A stretch of DNA of 64,000 nucleotides, taken from Nitrospinae bacterium CG11_big_fil_rev_8_21_14_0_20_45_15. Lineage in GTDB: Bacteria; Nitrospinota; Nitrospinia; Nitrospinales; VA-1. Each line of letters opens with the position of its first letter. Position 1 is the stretch's first letter. The DNA is taken from NCBI GenBank assembly GCA_002787235.1, contig PCWG01000042.1, forward strand, positions 536,957 through 600,956. Reading direction: 5' to 3'. Under the pieces are notes generated by a model. The model saw nothing but the letters and a program-made list of their open reading frames with translations, searched no databases and had not been told where the DNA came from. Shown here in pieces: positions 37,355-47,663 of this stretch. Position numbers and translations under genes: made by a program.

Positions 37355-38657
37355 TGCGTTCTATTTTTTCTTTGACCGCTTCTGTGTAAGGACCAACAAC
37401 GATGACATTTAGTTTTTCAGAAAGTAAAATTCTTTTTGCGACATCCCAGATTTTCTCAGTGGTAATCGCACCCACCCTCTTCCACTCCTCCTCGGGGCCA
37501 ATATCCTCGGAATAAAGCTTGGTAAAACCATAACGAAGGTTTTGTTTGTATGGATCATCGAGATCAAAATCAAGTTCATAAAAATAACGCTGTTTGACGT
37601 GCTCCAATTCTTCCGAAGAGGGCCCTTCGTGCAAAAAGGTATTAATTTCCCGAAAGATGACCTGACACACTTCAATCAGTTTATCAACACTGACACAAAC
37701 GTCAAAATCTAGAGTGCCCGTATCGGATGAACTGGTAGCACGGCATTCAACCGCGTACGCCAAACCTCTATCTTCACGTAAAGCCTGTTGCAGCCGTGAT
37801 GTGATTCCATCATCGAATATTCGTTGAATCATACAAATGGCGTAGTAATCGGGATCGTTATAAGAATAGGCTCGGAAACAAATCTGCATCTGAACTTGAC
37901 TGTCCGCATCGTACTGAAACCTAAAAGCGGGACGAACCTGATTTTCATTCAAAGTCCCGACAAAATAATTTGGGGAAATGGTTTTGCCACGAACAGGAAT
38001 TTGAGAAAAATACTTCTCTGTATATGCAACGATATCCTCATGCAAAATAGGCCCTGCCACTGAGAGGATCATATTTCCGGGACAATAATAAGTCTCGAAA
38101 TATTCCTCTAGCATTTTTTTATCTATCAAACCGATGGTTTTTTCATTGCCAATGGTGGGCCATGAAAGTGATGATCCGGGATACAACAACTCGCAAGCCT
38201 GGTTGTCAATATCCACATTGACCCCGTCGGAGTTCATTTCTTCCAATTGTTCTTCGAGGATAATTTGTCGCTCCAGCTCAATGTCCGGAAACGTTGGCTG
38301 GTTAAAAAAATCGGCAAATATTTCTATGCCTCTCTCCAACTTTGAAATATGAGGGTTGAATCCGTAATAAGTATATTCGGTCAAGGTAGAGGCTCGCAGT
38401 TCGCGACCAATGACCTCAAATTCCCTGTTGAGTGCGATAGAATTAGGAAATTTCTGATTGCCTCGGAAAAGCATGTGCTCAAGAAAATGGGAAATTCCAT
38501 TATTGTGTTTTTTTTCAAATCGCAGTCCAGCTCGAACAAACATCGCTACTTCGGCCACATGAACATGCGGCATTTGAATCGTCACAACAGTCAAGCCATT
38601 ACTCAATGTGGTTTGACTGTGATGAATATTGGTATTAAAATTTGGGCTTTGGCTCAC
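37338..38657 (-). CDS. M16 family zinc metallopeptidase (processing peptidase-like)
   Basis: A 439-residue peptidase of the pitrilysin/mitochondrial processing peptidase family. The inverted zinc motif HFLEH is at 57-61 (H57, E60, H61) and the downstream acidic ligand region follows in the usual place. Two homologous halves are apparent. It starts with GTG at 38657 behind AGAGGA. No signal peptide is seen, so it is probably cytoplasmic. It is cotranscribed with the heme-b lipoprotein gene, which it overlaps. Confidence 0.92.
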   Translation of the reverse strand: MSQSPNFNTNIHHSQTTLSNGLTVVTIQMPHVHVAEVAMFVRAGLRFEKKHNNGISHFLEHMLFRGNQKFPNSIALNREFEVIGRELRASTLTEYTYYGFNPHISKLERGIEIFADFFNQPTFPDIELERQIILEEQLEEMNSDGVNVDIDNQACELLYPGSSLSWPTIGNEKTIGLIDKKMLEEYFETYYCPGNMILSVAGPILHEDIVAYTEKYFSQIPVRGKTISPNYFVGTLNENQVRPAFRFQYDADSQVQMQICFRAYSYNDPDYYAICMIQRIFDDGITSRLQQALREDRGLAYAVECRATSSSDTGTLDFDVCVSVDKLIEVCQVIFREINTFLHEGPSSEELEHVKQRYFYELDFDLDDPYKQNLRYGFTKLYSEDIGPEEEWKRVGAITTEKIWDVAKRILLSEKLNVIVVGPYTEAVKEKIERIVNAY

Positions 38658-38877
38658 AAAAATAACATTCCTCTTAAGGCTCCCTTAAAAAAGAAGCCGA
38701 TTTTAATTGATATTTAACTTGAATTTCACACCTCTACTAAGTCCCTGTGATCACAAAATTCACGTCAAGGAGAGCTGGTGGTAGAGATAAAGATAAAGAT
38801 TATTTCCCCTTTTAGCAACCGATTTGATAAAACATTGCATTTGATATTGTGTTCAATATTTTCAGGAAATAACATTC

Positions 38878-39510
38878 ATGCCACAATTGAATTGGGCTGA
38901 TCGCGATTATGAAGTGGGCTACGATGCACTGCTTGACTATAGCGATCCCGAAACTCCAACTCTGTTTAATGCCAAGGAAACTCTGCAACTCATACTTCCT
39001 GAAGGATTACCGGTATTTGGTCTGCACTGGATAGGAGCCGTCATGATCGCTCCCATTCTCGTTTTTATTTCGATCCTTGTATTACTCCCCATCATTATCA
39101 TTGCAGGGTCTCATGCAACCTGGATAAATGGAATCGTTACTACTGGCATGTGTCTGATTTTACTTTGGGGATTTTCTTTCGTCTTAAAATTGATGATTCT
39201 AAATCGGGATATTTTTCCACGACGATATTTTTCATTTTTTGGGAGTGATGGCATCGCCGTACGTTTTTCTCGTCTGCATTTCCCCATGCAAAATCCTAAA
39301 ATGGAACTGGCCTGGAATGAAATAAAATCTTTACACATAGTGAGAAGGTTTTTTCTTCCCGGCTTGCTGGTAGCCAACCCCTTTATATTTTTCATAGAAG
39401 CGCAAGCCGGAGGGGATCGCAATATCGCCATCCCCATTTCACCAAAGGAAAATAACATGCAGTTTTTAGTGAGCGAAATCGAAAAACGAAGCGGAAAATC
39501 ATTTTCTTGA
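38878..39510 (+). CDS. Hypothetical two-helix membrane protein
   Basis: A 210-residue protein with two long hydrophobic helices (about 50-75 and 82-105) between soluble ends; the C-terminal part after RRYFSFFGSDGI looks like a PH-like or YcxB-type beta domain. AGGA lies 10 bases before the ATG. No family recognised with certainty. It converges on dnaE. Confidence 0.68.
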   Translation: MPQLNWADRDYEVGYDALLDYSDPETPTLFNAKETLQLILPEGLPVFGLHWIGAVMIAPILVFISILVLLPIIIIAGSHATWINGIVTTGMCLILLWGFSFVLKLMILNRDIFPRRYFSFFGSDGIAVRFSRLHFPMQNPKMELAWNEIKSLHIVRRFFLPGLLVANPFIFFIEAQAGGDRNIAIPISPKENNMQFLVSEIEKRSGKSFS

Positions 39511-39534
39511 AGGCAAATAAGATCGATCCTTTCA

Positions 39535-42500
39535 TCATTCGAAATGAATGGCATCTTCTCCCAGTATTTTTTCAATTCGAGAGACCACTTCGTCCGATGG
39601 AGACACTCTAAGATGTGAGCCTACTGTTACAACTTTTTCCTTATTGTCGGGAAACAAGAAATGGATTTCCACTTCATTATTGCCATGATTGCTTGCCAAT
39701 ATATCACGTACAGCCAGCATCACGGATCTTTCCAGTCCTGGAGTTCGAATATGAATATGAAGGGTTCCCTTCCAGTTTTTCTTCGCATCCTCCAATGAAC
39801 AGATCTGATCCACAATCACCTTGGGAGTGTTCCCTTCTGCATCGACCTTGCCGCAAATCCATATAGGAGAATCATCAGATAGCAGTGACTCTGAGGTTGC
39901 AAAAATTTCAGGCCATAAAATAACTTCGATTGAGCCTTGCAAATCCTCAAGGACAATGATCCCCATTTTATCTCCCTTCTTTGTGGTTTTGACCGAAACT
40001 TTTGCAGGGAGACCGATCATATGAACCGTCTGGTTTTTGTGATCGCTGACTGTCGCGGAGGATGCGTCTGCGAATCGATGAATTTCCTTTTGATATTTAT
40101 CCAAAGGGTGTCCAGACACATAAAATCCTATGGTTTCTTTTTCAAATTTCAAACGATCTTCATCACTCAACTGCTCTTCATTGTCCTGTGGACCGGCATC
40201 ATTCTCTTCTTCGTCAAAAGTATCAAACATACTGCTTTGTCCCAACAACAGATCTCTCTGTTTGGCTTGTGCCTTTTCCATTGTTTCCTGAAGATATTTC
40301 ATCATATAGGCTCTGCTGTGGCCCAGGGAATCGCAAGCACCACTCTTGATCAGACTTTCGATGACACGTTTGTTAGCCACTCGCAAATCCACCGTTTCAC
40401 AGAAATCTTTGAGTGATTTGAATCCGCCGTTGCTCTCTCGCACCTTTAAGACGGCTTCAATCGCGGCGGTACCCACATTTTTTATAGCTCCCAGACCGAA
40501 TAACAACTTCCCGTGGGCAACGGAGAAACTCCACGAACTTTCATTGATATCGGGTGGCCGTACCTCTACATTATTTTCCCTGCAATCATGAATATAGCGG
40601 ATCACTTTGTCGGTGTTATCCATATCGCTGGTGATCAAGGCACCAAAAAACTGCAGTGGATAATGTGCTTTTAAATAGGCTGTTTGATAGGAGACCAGAG
40701 CATATGCGGCACTGTGAGATTTATTGAAGCCGTAGCCTGCAAATTTGTCTATCAAGGCAAATATCTTCTCCGCCTTTTCAGGTGGAATTTGATTTTCCCT
40801 GGCACCCTCCATGAAACGTTTGCCCTGGGCGGCCATCTCTTCTGCCTTCTTTTTTCCCATTGCACGACGGAGCAAATCGGCCTCGCCCAAGCTGTATCCA
40901 GATAATACTGCGGCTATTTTCATAACCTGCTCTTGATACAGGATGACTCCGTGCGTTTCTTTCAAAACTTCTTCCAGTTGAGGAACTTCATATTTTGATT
41001 CCAGTGTCCCGTGCTTGCGTTTGACATAATCATCCACCATTCCACTTTCCAGTGGACCCGGTCGATACAAGGCCAACAAGGCAATGATGTCTTCGAAGCA
41101 GTCCGGTTTCATTTTTTTCAACAAATCACGCATGCCACCGCTTTCCAACTGAAACACACCCAATGTCCGAGCGTCGCACAAAAGCTCATAGGTTTTGGGG
41201 TCGGTGATGGGAATGCGTTCAATGTCCAGCTCTTCGCCGGTGGACTCTTTAATCAGGCGCAATGCATTGTCGATCACCGTTAATGTGCGCAATCCTAGAA
41301 AATCCATTTTCAACAAACCCAGTTTTTCCACATTTCCCATGGAGAACTGGGTGACAACTTCGTCGTTTGCGCCTTTGTATAAAGGTAAAAACTGCGTCAG
41401 TGGGACCGATGAAATGACCACGCCCGCCGCATGCGTGGAACAGTGTCGGGGCAAACCTTCCAGATTGACCGCAATATCGAGTAATTCAGCCACCTTCTCG
41501 TTTTCTTTGCGTAATTTCGTGAACTGTGGCTCTTCCTTAAAAGCATCTGCCAAAGTGACATTCAAACGATCGGGAACCATTTTGGCAATCTTATCGACTT
41601 CCCCATAGGACATATCTAACGCACGTCCAACGTCACGGATGACTCCCTTGGCATTCATGCTTCCAAAGGTGATGATCTGCGTCACGTTGCGATTGCCGCC
41701 ATATTTATGTGTCACGTAATCAATGACTTTTTCTCGACCGTTCATACAAAAGTCGATATCGATATCGGGCATGCTCACACGTTCGGGATTTAAAAACCGC
41801 TCAAACATGAGACCAAACTGCAATGGGTCAATATCAGTGATTCTCAGCGCGTAGGCAACGATACTACCAGCGGCGGAGCCTCGCCCCGGACCCACGGGTA
41901 TCTTTTGTTCGCGTGCATAATGAATGAAGTCCCAAACGATTAAAAAATAACCGGGATATCCCATACGATTGATGATTTTTAATTCTTCGTCCAAACGTGC
42001 TACGTAAATGCTTTTGTCAGGAGTCCTGCCGCATTCTTCCATCACCTTCAGTCGCTCGGTCAACCCTTCTCTCGCTTTGTACTCAAGATAACTTTCAAGA
42101 TTGTAAGTCTCTGGAATGGGATATTCCGGGAAGTTGAGCTGGTTGCAGTCCAGATTGATATTGCACCGCTCTGCAATTTCGAGCGTATTTGTTATCGCAT
42201 CGGGAACATGACGAAACAGGGCAATCATTTCCTGGGGAGATTTGAAGTAAAACTCATCCGACTTGTATTGCATACGATAGGGATCGTCTATGGTCTTTCC
42301 TGTTTGCAGACAAAGCAGGATTTCATGCGCACGAAAATCCATACGATCCATATAATGGCAGTTGTTGGTTGCCACGACGGGAATGGAAAGTTTGTCCCCG
42401 ATCTGTATCATTTCTTTGTTGATGCGTTCCTGATTTTCCAGTTTATGATATTGCAATTCCAGAAAGAAATTGCCCGCGCCCATGATTTCATTGTATTGAG

Positions 42501-42990
42501 CGGCCATTTTAATGGCACGAGGAACGTTCTCTCTATAAAGATTGTGCCCGATCTCACCACGACTGCACGAGCTCAACGCAATCAATCCTTCGGCATGTTC
42601 GGCAAGCATTTCCTTGTCGATACGTGGCTTGTAATAAAACCCTTCCAGATAACCGGCCGTCACCAGTTTGAGCAGGTTTTTGTAGCCTTTGTCACTTTCA
42701 GCCAGCAAGATCAAATGATAGGAAGCATCCCGTAAATCGTGTTTGGAGCCTCTTTCGAGGCGGCTTTCCGGGGCAACGTATACTTCACAACCAATGATGG
42801 GTTTGATACCTCTTTTTTTAGCACCATTGTAGAATTCCAACGCACCGAACAAATTTCCATGATCGGTCATTGCCACAGCAGGCATATTGAATTCTTCAGC
42901 ACGCTTAAAAAGAGCTTCGTGCCGAATCGAAGAATCCAGCAGGCTGTATAAGGTGTGTACGTGAAGATGTACAAAATTATTTAACGACAT
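39535..42990 (-). CDS. dnaE: DNA polymerase III alpha subunit
   Basis: A 1151-residue replicative polymerase of the DnaE1 type. The N-terminal PHP domain opens FVHLHVHTLYSLLDS; the palm carries PDIDIDF with the catalytic aspartates; the helix-hairpin-helix and OB-fold regions follow. Length is typical. It is 56 bases downstream of ald on the same strand. Confidence 0.98.
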   Translation of the reverse strand: MSLNNFVHLHVHTLYSLLDSSIRHEALFKRAEEFNMPAVAMTDHGNLFGALEFYNGAKKRGIKPIIGCEVYVAPESRLERGSKHDLRDASYHLILLAESDKGYKNLLKLVTAGYLEGFYYKPRIDKEMLAEHAEGLIALSSCSRGEIGHNLYRENVPRAIKMAAQYNEIMGAGNFFLELQYHKLENQERINKEMIQIGDKLSIPVVATNNCHYMDRMDFRAHEILLCLQTGKTIDDPYRMQYKSDEFYFKSPQEMIALFRHVPDAITNTLEIAERCNINLDCNQLNFPEYPIPETYNLESYLEYKAREGLTERLKVMEECGRTPDKSIYVARLDEELKIINRMGYPGYFLIVWDFIHYAREQKIPVGPGRGSAAGSIVAYALRITDIDPLQFGLMFERFLNPERVSMPDIDIDFCMNGREKVIDYVTHKYGGNRNVTQIITFGSMNAKGVIRDVGRALDMSYGEVDKIAKMVPDRLNVTLADAFKEEPQFTKLRKENEKVAELLDIAVNLEGLPRHCSTHAAGVVISSVPLTQFLPLYKGANDEVVTQFSMGNVEKLGLLKMDFLGLRTLTVIDNALRLIKESTGEELDIERIPITDPKTYELLCDARTLGVFQLESGGMRDLLKKMKPDCFEDIIALLALYRPGPLESGMVDDYVKRKHGTLESKYEVPQLEEVLKETHGVILYQEQVMKIAAVLSGYSLGEADLLRRAMGKKKAEEMAAQGKRFMEGARENQIPPEKAEKIFALIDKFAGYGFNKSHSAAYALVSYQTAYLKAHYPLQFFGALITSDMDNTDKVIRYIHDCRENNVEVRPPDINESSWSFSVAHGKLLFGLGAIKNVGTAAIEAVLKVRESNGGFKSLKDFCETVDLRVANKRVIESLIKSGACDSLGHSRAYMMKYLQETMEKAQAKQRDLLLGQSSMFDTFDEEENDAGPQDNEEQLSDEDRLKFEKETIGFYVSGHPLDKYQKEIHRFADASSATVSDHKNQTVHMIGLPAKVSVKTTKKGDKMGIIVLEDLQGSIEVILWPEIFATSESLLSDDSPIWICGKVDAEGNTPKVIVDQICSLEDAKKNWKGTLHIHIRTPGLERSVMLAVRDILASNHGNNEVEIHFLFPDNKEKVVTVGSHLRVSPSDEVVSRIEKILGEDAIHFE

Positions 42991-43046
42991 TTCAAAACAA
43001 GTTAGTTTGTGTTTTTCGATTGAAACAATACGACCCCATTGTATCG

Positions 43047-44162
43047 TCAGTCATTCAGCAAGCTTTCGGGATCGATGTAAACTTTATCTAAGGCATTTGC
43101 AACAGCAGGATGTGTCACACAACCTTTGTAAATATTTAGACCTCTTTTCAATGCGGGATCTTCTTGTAAAGCCTTTTTCAATCCCTTGTTCGCCAATGCC
43201 AAAGCATATGGAAAAGTTGCATTAGTCAAAGCAAAAGTGGCTGTTCTTGCGACCGCACCGGGCATGTTAGCAACACAATAATGCACAATGCCATCCACAT
43301 TAAAAATAGGATCACTATGGGTTGTGGGGCGGGATGTTTCCAGAATACCCCCCTGATCGATCCCCACATCGACAATCACCGCTCCCGGCTTCATCAGCGA
43401 TAACATATCACGCGTGATCAATTTAGGGGCTTTTGCGCCGGGCAATAATACGGCTCCTACGACGAGATCGGCATGGCGCAACGATTCTCTCAAATTCAGA
43501 CGATTGGACATCAATGTTTTGAGACGGCCTGAAAAAATGTCATCAAGATATCGAAGGCGTGGCAAATGAACATCCAGTAAAGTCACCCTGGCACCTGTTC
43601 CAAGTGCCATTTTAGCGGCATTGGCACCAACGATACCACCGCCGATGATGACAACCGTTCCAGGATCGACACCGGGAACGCCGCCCAATAAAATGCCGCG
43701 CCCGCCGTTTTCCCGTTCCAGATACTTAGAGCCTTCATGAATCGACATACGCCCTGCGACCTCGCTCATCGGCACCAATAAAGGCAATGAGCCATCTGCC
43801 AGCTGAACAGTTTCATAGGCAATCCCCGCAACCTTCTTTTGAAGCAGGACGTCGGTCAATTCAGGTGCCGGTGCCAAATGCAAATAGGTGTAAAGAATTT
43901 GATTCTCACGAAGCAAATCAAATTCTTCTGCAATCGGTTCCTTCACTTTAACAACCATATCTGCCCGCTCAAACAATTCATTCCTCGTGACGATTTCAGC
44001 CCCTTCATTTTCAAAGAAATTATCCTCAATGCCACTGCCTTGCCCTGCATCTGTTTCAACCAGAACGGTGTGACCGTGAGCACGTAAATCGTGAACTCCG
44101 GCAGGGGTCATTGCTATACGATACTCATCCTTTTTAACTTCCTTGGGAATGCCGACTATCAT
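43047..44162 (-). CDS. ald: Alanine dehydrogenase
   Basis: A 371-residue enzyme. GIPKEVKKDEYR near the start with the catalytic lysine region, PLLVPMSEVAGRMS, and the NAD-binding GGGIVGANAAKMA loop are diagnostic. It interconverts alanine and pyruvate with NAD and ammonia. GAGG lies about 11 bases before the ATG. No pyridine-nucleotide transhydrogenase subunit is present, so PntA is unlikely. Confidence 0.96.
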   Translation of the reverse strand: MIVGIPKEVKKDEYRIAMTPAGVHDLRAHGHTVLVETDAGQGSGIEDNFFENEGAEIVTRNELFERADMVVKVKEPIAEEFDLLRENQILYTYLHLAPAPELTDVLLQKKVAGIAYETVQLADGSLPLLVPMSEVAGRMSIHEGSKYLERENGGRGILLGGVPGVDPGTVVIIGGGIVGANAAKMALGTGARVTLLDVHLPRLRYLDDIFSGRLKTLMSNRLNLRESLRHADLVVGAVLLPGAKAPKLITRDMLSLMKPGAVIVDVGIDQGGILETSRPTTHSDPIFNVDGIVHYCVANMPGAVARTATFALTNATFPYALALANKGLKKALQEDPALKRGLNIYKGCVTHPAVANALDKVYIDPESLLND

Positions 44163-44337
44163 TTTTATGTGATCCTCTATTGGAATGGAGAGTTATATTC
44201 AATCAGTTTCCTTGACTAACGAGCTATTGTCATTACTCAATCATAGATGAGTTCATGCTCAAGGGGAATTTGAAATTTTAAAAAAAATAAGATAGATTGT
44301 AGAGTCATTATTATCAATGTAACGTATTGAGGCTTTT

Positions 44338-45150
44338 TTGGAAAATAACCTGATTGAAAAATTATCTGCTCTTGCTAAATCAAGATTTCAAGACTCCGAC
44401 CAATCTCTGGATTTGGAAAACAGAGTCGCCAATAATGAAACACTTAAAATTTTATGTTTGACTGAAGAATTCCAAAATGCCCGCCAGATATTTTTAAGCG
44501 AAAATAATCTGGATGATTCTGCGATTGAAGTCCTTTGCGAGCATTTAAAGGGAGAGAAGCTGGAGTCACTTTATCTGAATAATAATAAGATAACCGACCG
44601 AGGCGTTGAGTTATTGTCTCAATCCGCTTTGAGCAAAAATCTGACTTGCCTGATGTTGGAAGCAAATAAGATCGGCCCTGTGGGAGCCAAATTCATTGCA
44701 GAATCCGCTTCCTTTCACAATCTGGAAACTCTGTTTTTGGATAACAATCCCATTACAGCCGAAGGCGTGGAAAGCGTTGCAAATTCCAAACAATTAGCAA
44801 GGTTGAAAAATTTGCATCTAGACAGTACCGGCATGGGAGATAAAGGGGTGCTGGCGATCGCTAACTCCCCAGCCATGGAAAGGTTGGAAAAATTATATTT
44901 GTGTTCCAACCATATTGGAGACGAGGGGGCCATTGCGCTTTGCAGTTCCCCTTATATCAAAAATCTAAAGGCTTTGAGTGTCTGGAGAAATGAAATTCGG
45001 GATGAAGGAGGCAAGGCCATTGCGGAATCCCAAAATTTCGGGAAGCTGGAACGGCTTTATATGAGCTTGAATCTGATCGACCGCCCGGTCAGAAAAATAA
45101 TTCGCCAATCGGAGTTGAGCGCGCGATTAAAAACACTGGTAATGGATTAA
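44338..45150 (+). CDS. Leucine-rich-repeat protein (ribonuclease-inhibitor type)
   Basis: A 270-residue soluble protein made of about seven LRRs of roughly 28 residues (LxxLxLxxNxI with GA-type helices), the RNI-like class common in plant and animal proteins and scattered in bacteria. No signal peptide is seen. The start is read as TTG at 44338 because GAGG lies five bases upstream and the in-frame TAA at 44320 limits it. A binding role is likely; the partner is unknown. A tiny membrane-peptide gene follows 18 bases after it. Confidence 0.75.
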   Translation: MENNLIEKLSALAKSRFQDSDQSLDLENRVANNETLKILCLTEEFQNARQIFLSENNLDDSAIEVLCEHLKGEKLESLYLNNNKITDRGVELLSQSALSKNLTCLMLEANKIGPVGAKFIAESASFHNLETLFLDNNPITAEGVESVANSKQLARLKNLHLDSTGMGDKGVLAIANSPAMERLEKLYLCSNHIGDEGAIALCSSPYIKNLKALSVWRNEIRDEGGKAIAESQNFGKLERLYMSLNLIDRPVRKIIRQSELSARLKTLVMD

Positions 45151-45168
45151 TAATATCAAGGGAATACC

Positions 45169-45282
45169 ATGGACTACAAATTCACTTACAGCAAATTCTT
45201 CAACATCATCTTTCATGTGGGCGTTGCTTTTAACGTCATTCTCGTTACCTGGCTTTATTTGATCTTCTTCGAGATCATTTAG
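45169..45282 (+). CDS. 37-residue single-pass membrane microprotein
   Basis: ATG at 45169 with AAGGGA seven bases before it; TAG ends at 45282. The peptide has a short polar and basic N-terminus (MDYKFTYSKF) and one hydrophobic helix (about 11-35). It starts 18 bases after the LRR gene, so it is likely cotranscribed and could be its membrane partner. Too short for routine gene finding; conservation is untested. Confidence 0.55.
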   Translation: MDYKFTYSKFFNIIFHVGVAFNVILVTWLYLIFFEII

Positions 45283-45319
45283 ATCCGGAAACGGACTTTC
45301 GTCAAGCCAATCCCGATGC

Positions 45320-46096
45320 CTAGTCAATCTTGGGAGCCGCTCGAACCAGAAATTCGCTGTTTTTCCAGGCCAATTGTGTATCGGCAACCAGTTTGTCACC
45401 TTTGGAATTTCTAAAGGGCCGCCAAATACCATCAAGATAGACCTCATTTGGACGAAAACTAGCTTTGTACATGAGTGATTTATTCTCTGAAATATAGTAA
45501 CCGAGATAAAAATACTTGATCTTGTGCTCCAGGCAGAACTGCAATTGCCGAATCACAGAGAACGTACCCAAGCTGATTTTTTCGGCCGTGCTTGAATAAA
45601 AAGTGTAGATTGCTGAAAATGCATTTTGCGTGATATCTCCTAACGCAATTCCCGCCAGCTGTCCATCAACGTAATATTCAAATTCAATCCCGAACGCACT
45701 TTTGGAGTAAAAAGACATACGAAAGTTTTTCTGGTCTTCCACATCGTCTACCAGAGATTGAAACCTCTTTTTGTGCTCCAGATATAGTACAAACTTCTCT
45801 TCAGAGAATTCAGGAGGACCTATCCTTACGCTAACTTCTTTGCAGGCCTTGAGTGCTCGTTTTTGACTGCGGGTGATTTTAAAATCGGGGACCCGGACAC
45901 GTATTGGAATACAGCGGTAACAGTTTTTACACCTTGGACGAAAATAATAATCTCCAAAATGACGCATCCCATGCGCTAAAAGATAGTCGAATTCAATCTC
46001 GGAGATATCCTCTAAAAGGTATTCTTCAAAAAGGGACATGCGATCATCAAAGTAACCGCATTGAAAAGATTTAGAATCTATAAAGTGTGCCAGCAT
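45320..46096 (-). CDS. bpt: Aspartate/glutamate leucyltransferase (Bpt/ATE1 type)
   Basis: A 258-residue aminoacyl-tRNA-protein transferase. The family core MRHFGDYYFRPRCKNCYRCIPIRV is present with its CxxCxxC cysteines, and the GNAT-like C-terminal part contains YLGYYISENKSLMYKASFRPNE. It adds leucine to N-terminal Asp or Glu of proteins, marking them for ClpAP-type degradation by the N-end rule. It is divergent from the TIGR04283-like transferase gene. Confidence 0.9.
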   Translation of the reverse strand: MLAHFIDSKSFQCGYFDDRMSLFEEYLLEDISEIEFDYLLAHGMRHFGDYYFRPRCKNCYRCIPIRVRVPDFKITRSQKRALKACKEVSVRIGPPEFSEEKFVLYLEHKKRFQSLVDDVEDQKNFRMSFYSKSAFGIEFEYYVDGQLAGIALGDITQNAFSAIYTFYSSTAEKISLGTFSVIRQLQFCLEHKIKYFYLGYYISENKSLMYKASFRPNEVYLDGIWRPFRNSKGDKLVADTQLAWKNSEFLVRAAPKID

Positions 46097-46392
46097 ATCT
46101 GTTTTTCAGCCAATCCAATGGCATGTCATTAATAAAAAATTGACTATTTTACGATAGAAAACGCTACTCTTAAACAGGAAATATTTTGTGAAATTTTCTA
46201 TCCAATGTAACGTAAGGAAAAGGACTCTGAATATACAACACTCATCTGAAATTCTCGCTTATTTATAGTGTGTGGCTACAAGTGACAAACAGCAAACGGA
46301 GTGATGCATAAAGAATCAAATCACAATACAGTTTATCTTATTCGTTTCCAACTTGGCAAACAACAACGCTTATTTTTCGATACTCTTGCATT

Positions 46393-47070
46393 ATGAAAGT
46401 CTCGGTCATCATACCCGCTCTGAATGAAGCGGGAGTTTTGGTAGAAAATCTCAAAAACATCAGAGAATTAGCTCCCCATGAAATCATTGTCGTTGATGGG
46501 GAAAGTCAGGATAACACTCAAATGATCGCAAAACATTTGGCGGACAAAACTGTTACATCGTCCCCTGGCAGAGCGGCACAAATGAACGCCGGTGCACAAT
46601 CGGCCGAAGGCGATTTGCTTGTTTTCCTGCATGCAGACAGCCTCATTAGCAAGGAAGGTTATCACTCCATGCTCCGCGTTATGGTGAATGAACATATTGC
46701 AGGCGGAGCGTTTGGACTTAAAATCGATTCAAACAGCTCAGCTTTGAAATTCATTGCTTTCTCAGCCACCTTGCGAGCCAAATATTTTGGTTTGGTCTAT
46801 GGCGATCAGGCCATTTTTGTTCGCCGTAAAGTTTTTGAAGAAATTAAAGGTTACTCATCGCTGCCTATCTGTGAGGACCTTGAATTCTATAGACGCCTGC
46901 AAAAAAAAGGGCAAACCGTCCTACTGAAAGAAGAAGCCATCACTTCAGCCCGACGCTGGGAAAAAGAGGGCATTGCTTTTACTACGGCCCGAAATATATT
47001 GATAGTCTGTTTGTTCCTGCTAAAATTTCCACCTCGGATATTGAGCAAATGGTATTTGTCCATCCGGTAA
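46393..47070 (+). CDS. Family 2 glycosyltransferase, TIGR04283-like
   Basis: A 225-residue GT-A enzyme: KVSVIIPALNEAGVL, VVDGESQDNT, and PGRAAQMNAGAQSAEGD followed by FLHADS match the TIGR04283 group (selenodomain-associated transferase 2), whose acceptor is unknown. The C-terminus is basic with a hydrophobic stretch. It is the first gene on the plus strand before the redox cluster, 100 bases upstream of it. Confidence 0.85.
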   Translation: MKVSVIIPALNEAGVLVENLKNIRELAPHEIIVVDGESQDNTQMIAKHLADKTVTSSPGRAAQMNAGAQSAEGDLLVFLHADSLISKEGYHSMLRVMVNEHIAGGAFGLKIDSNSSALKFIAFSATLRAKYFGLVYGDQAIFVRRKVFEEIKGYSSLPICEDLEFYRRLQKKGQTVLLKEEAITSARRWEKEGIAFTTARNILIVCLFLLKFPPRILSKWYLSIR

Positions 47071-47171
47071 TCGAAGAAACTTCCAGCATCTCTACTTGAA
47101 ACCCGTCTGCACAGTAAATATAATGAAATACAGACTCTACTAATAATTTTGAAATTATCCCCTTTTGACCC

Positions 47172-47660
47172 ATGACTCAAAAAAAAAAATCCGGTTCTAA
47201 AAAACAATCTTCTACTATAAAAAATTCGAGTGGGAAAAAATCCGCTTTAAAAAAACCGGCTCTTGGCGCATCGGCTTTATTTTTGGCGGGAGGACTGCTC
47301 TGGGCCTTCCAATCATCACGCAAAAGAACGCCGGTTGCACCTGCTACCGGCAATTTGATAGAAACACGGCCCATACTCTCCCCCGCTATATTCACGGGAA
47401 AAGTTTCTCAGGCTTACAGCATTGCCCAGGAAATTCCCAAAGTACTCGATAGCCAGTTCTGCTACTGCTACTGCAAAAAAGAACACAATCACAAAAACCT
47501 GCTCACCTGTTACACTAGCAAACATGGTGCAAAATGCAGTATTTGTCTCAACGAAGTATTTTATTCTTATGAACTTTACAATCAAGGCAAGACACTGGAC
47601 GAAATCGTCACCAGAATAGACGATAAATTTTACAGACCTTACCAACCACGCCGGATCTAA
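47172..47660 (+). CDS. PCYCGC-motif membrane-anchored protein
   Basis: A 162-residue protein with a very basic N-terminus (1-30), one hydrophobic helix (about 31-47) and a periplasmic domain carrying C97, C99 and C101 in FCYCYC, then NLLTC (C113) and KCSIC (C122, C125). This matches the PCYCGC motif proteins, which occur in membrane redox clusters; metal binding or thiol chemistry is likely but not established. It opens a five-gene unit with TlpA four bases downstream. Confidence 0.82.
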   Translation: MTQKKKSGSKKQSSTIKNSSGKKSALKKPALGASALFLAGGLLWAFQSSRKRTPVAPATGNLIETRPILSPAIFTGKVSQAYSIAQEIPKVLDSQFCYCYCKKEHNHKNLLTCYTSKHGAKCSICLNEVFYSYELYNQGKTLDEIVTRIDDKFYRPYQPRRI

Positions 47661-47663
47661 TTA

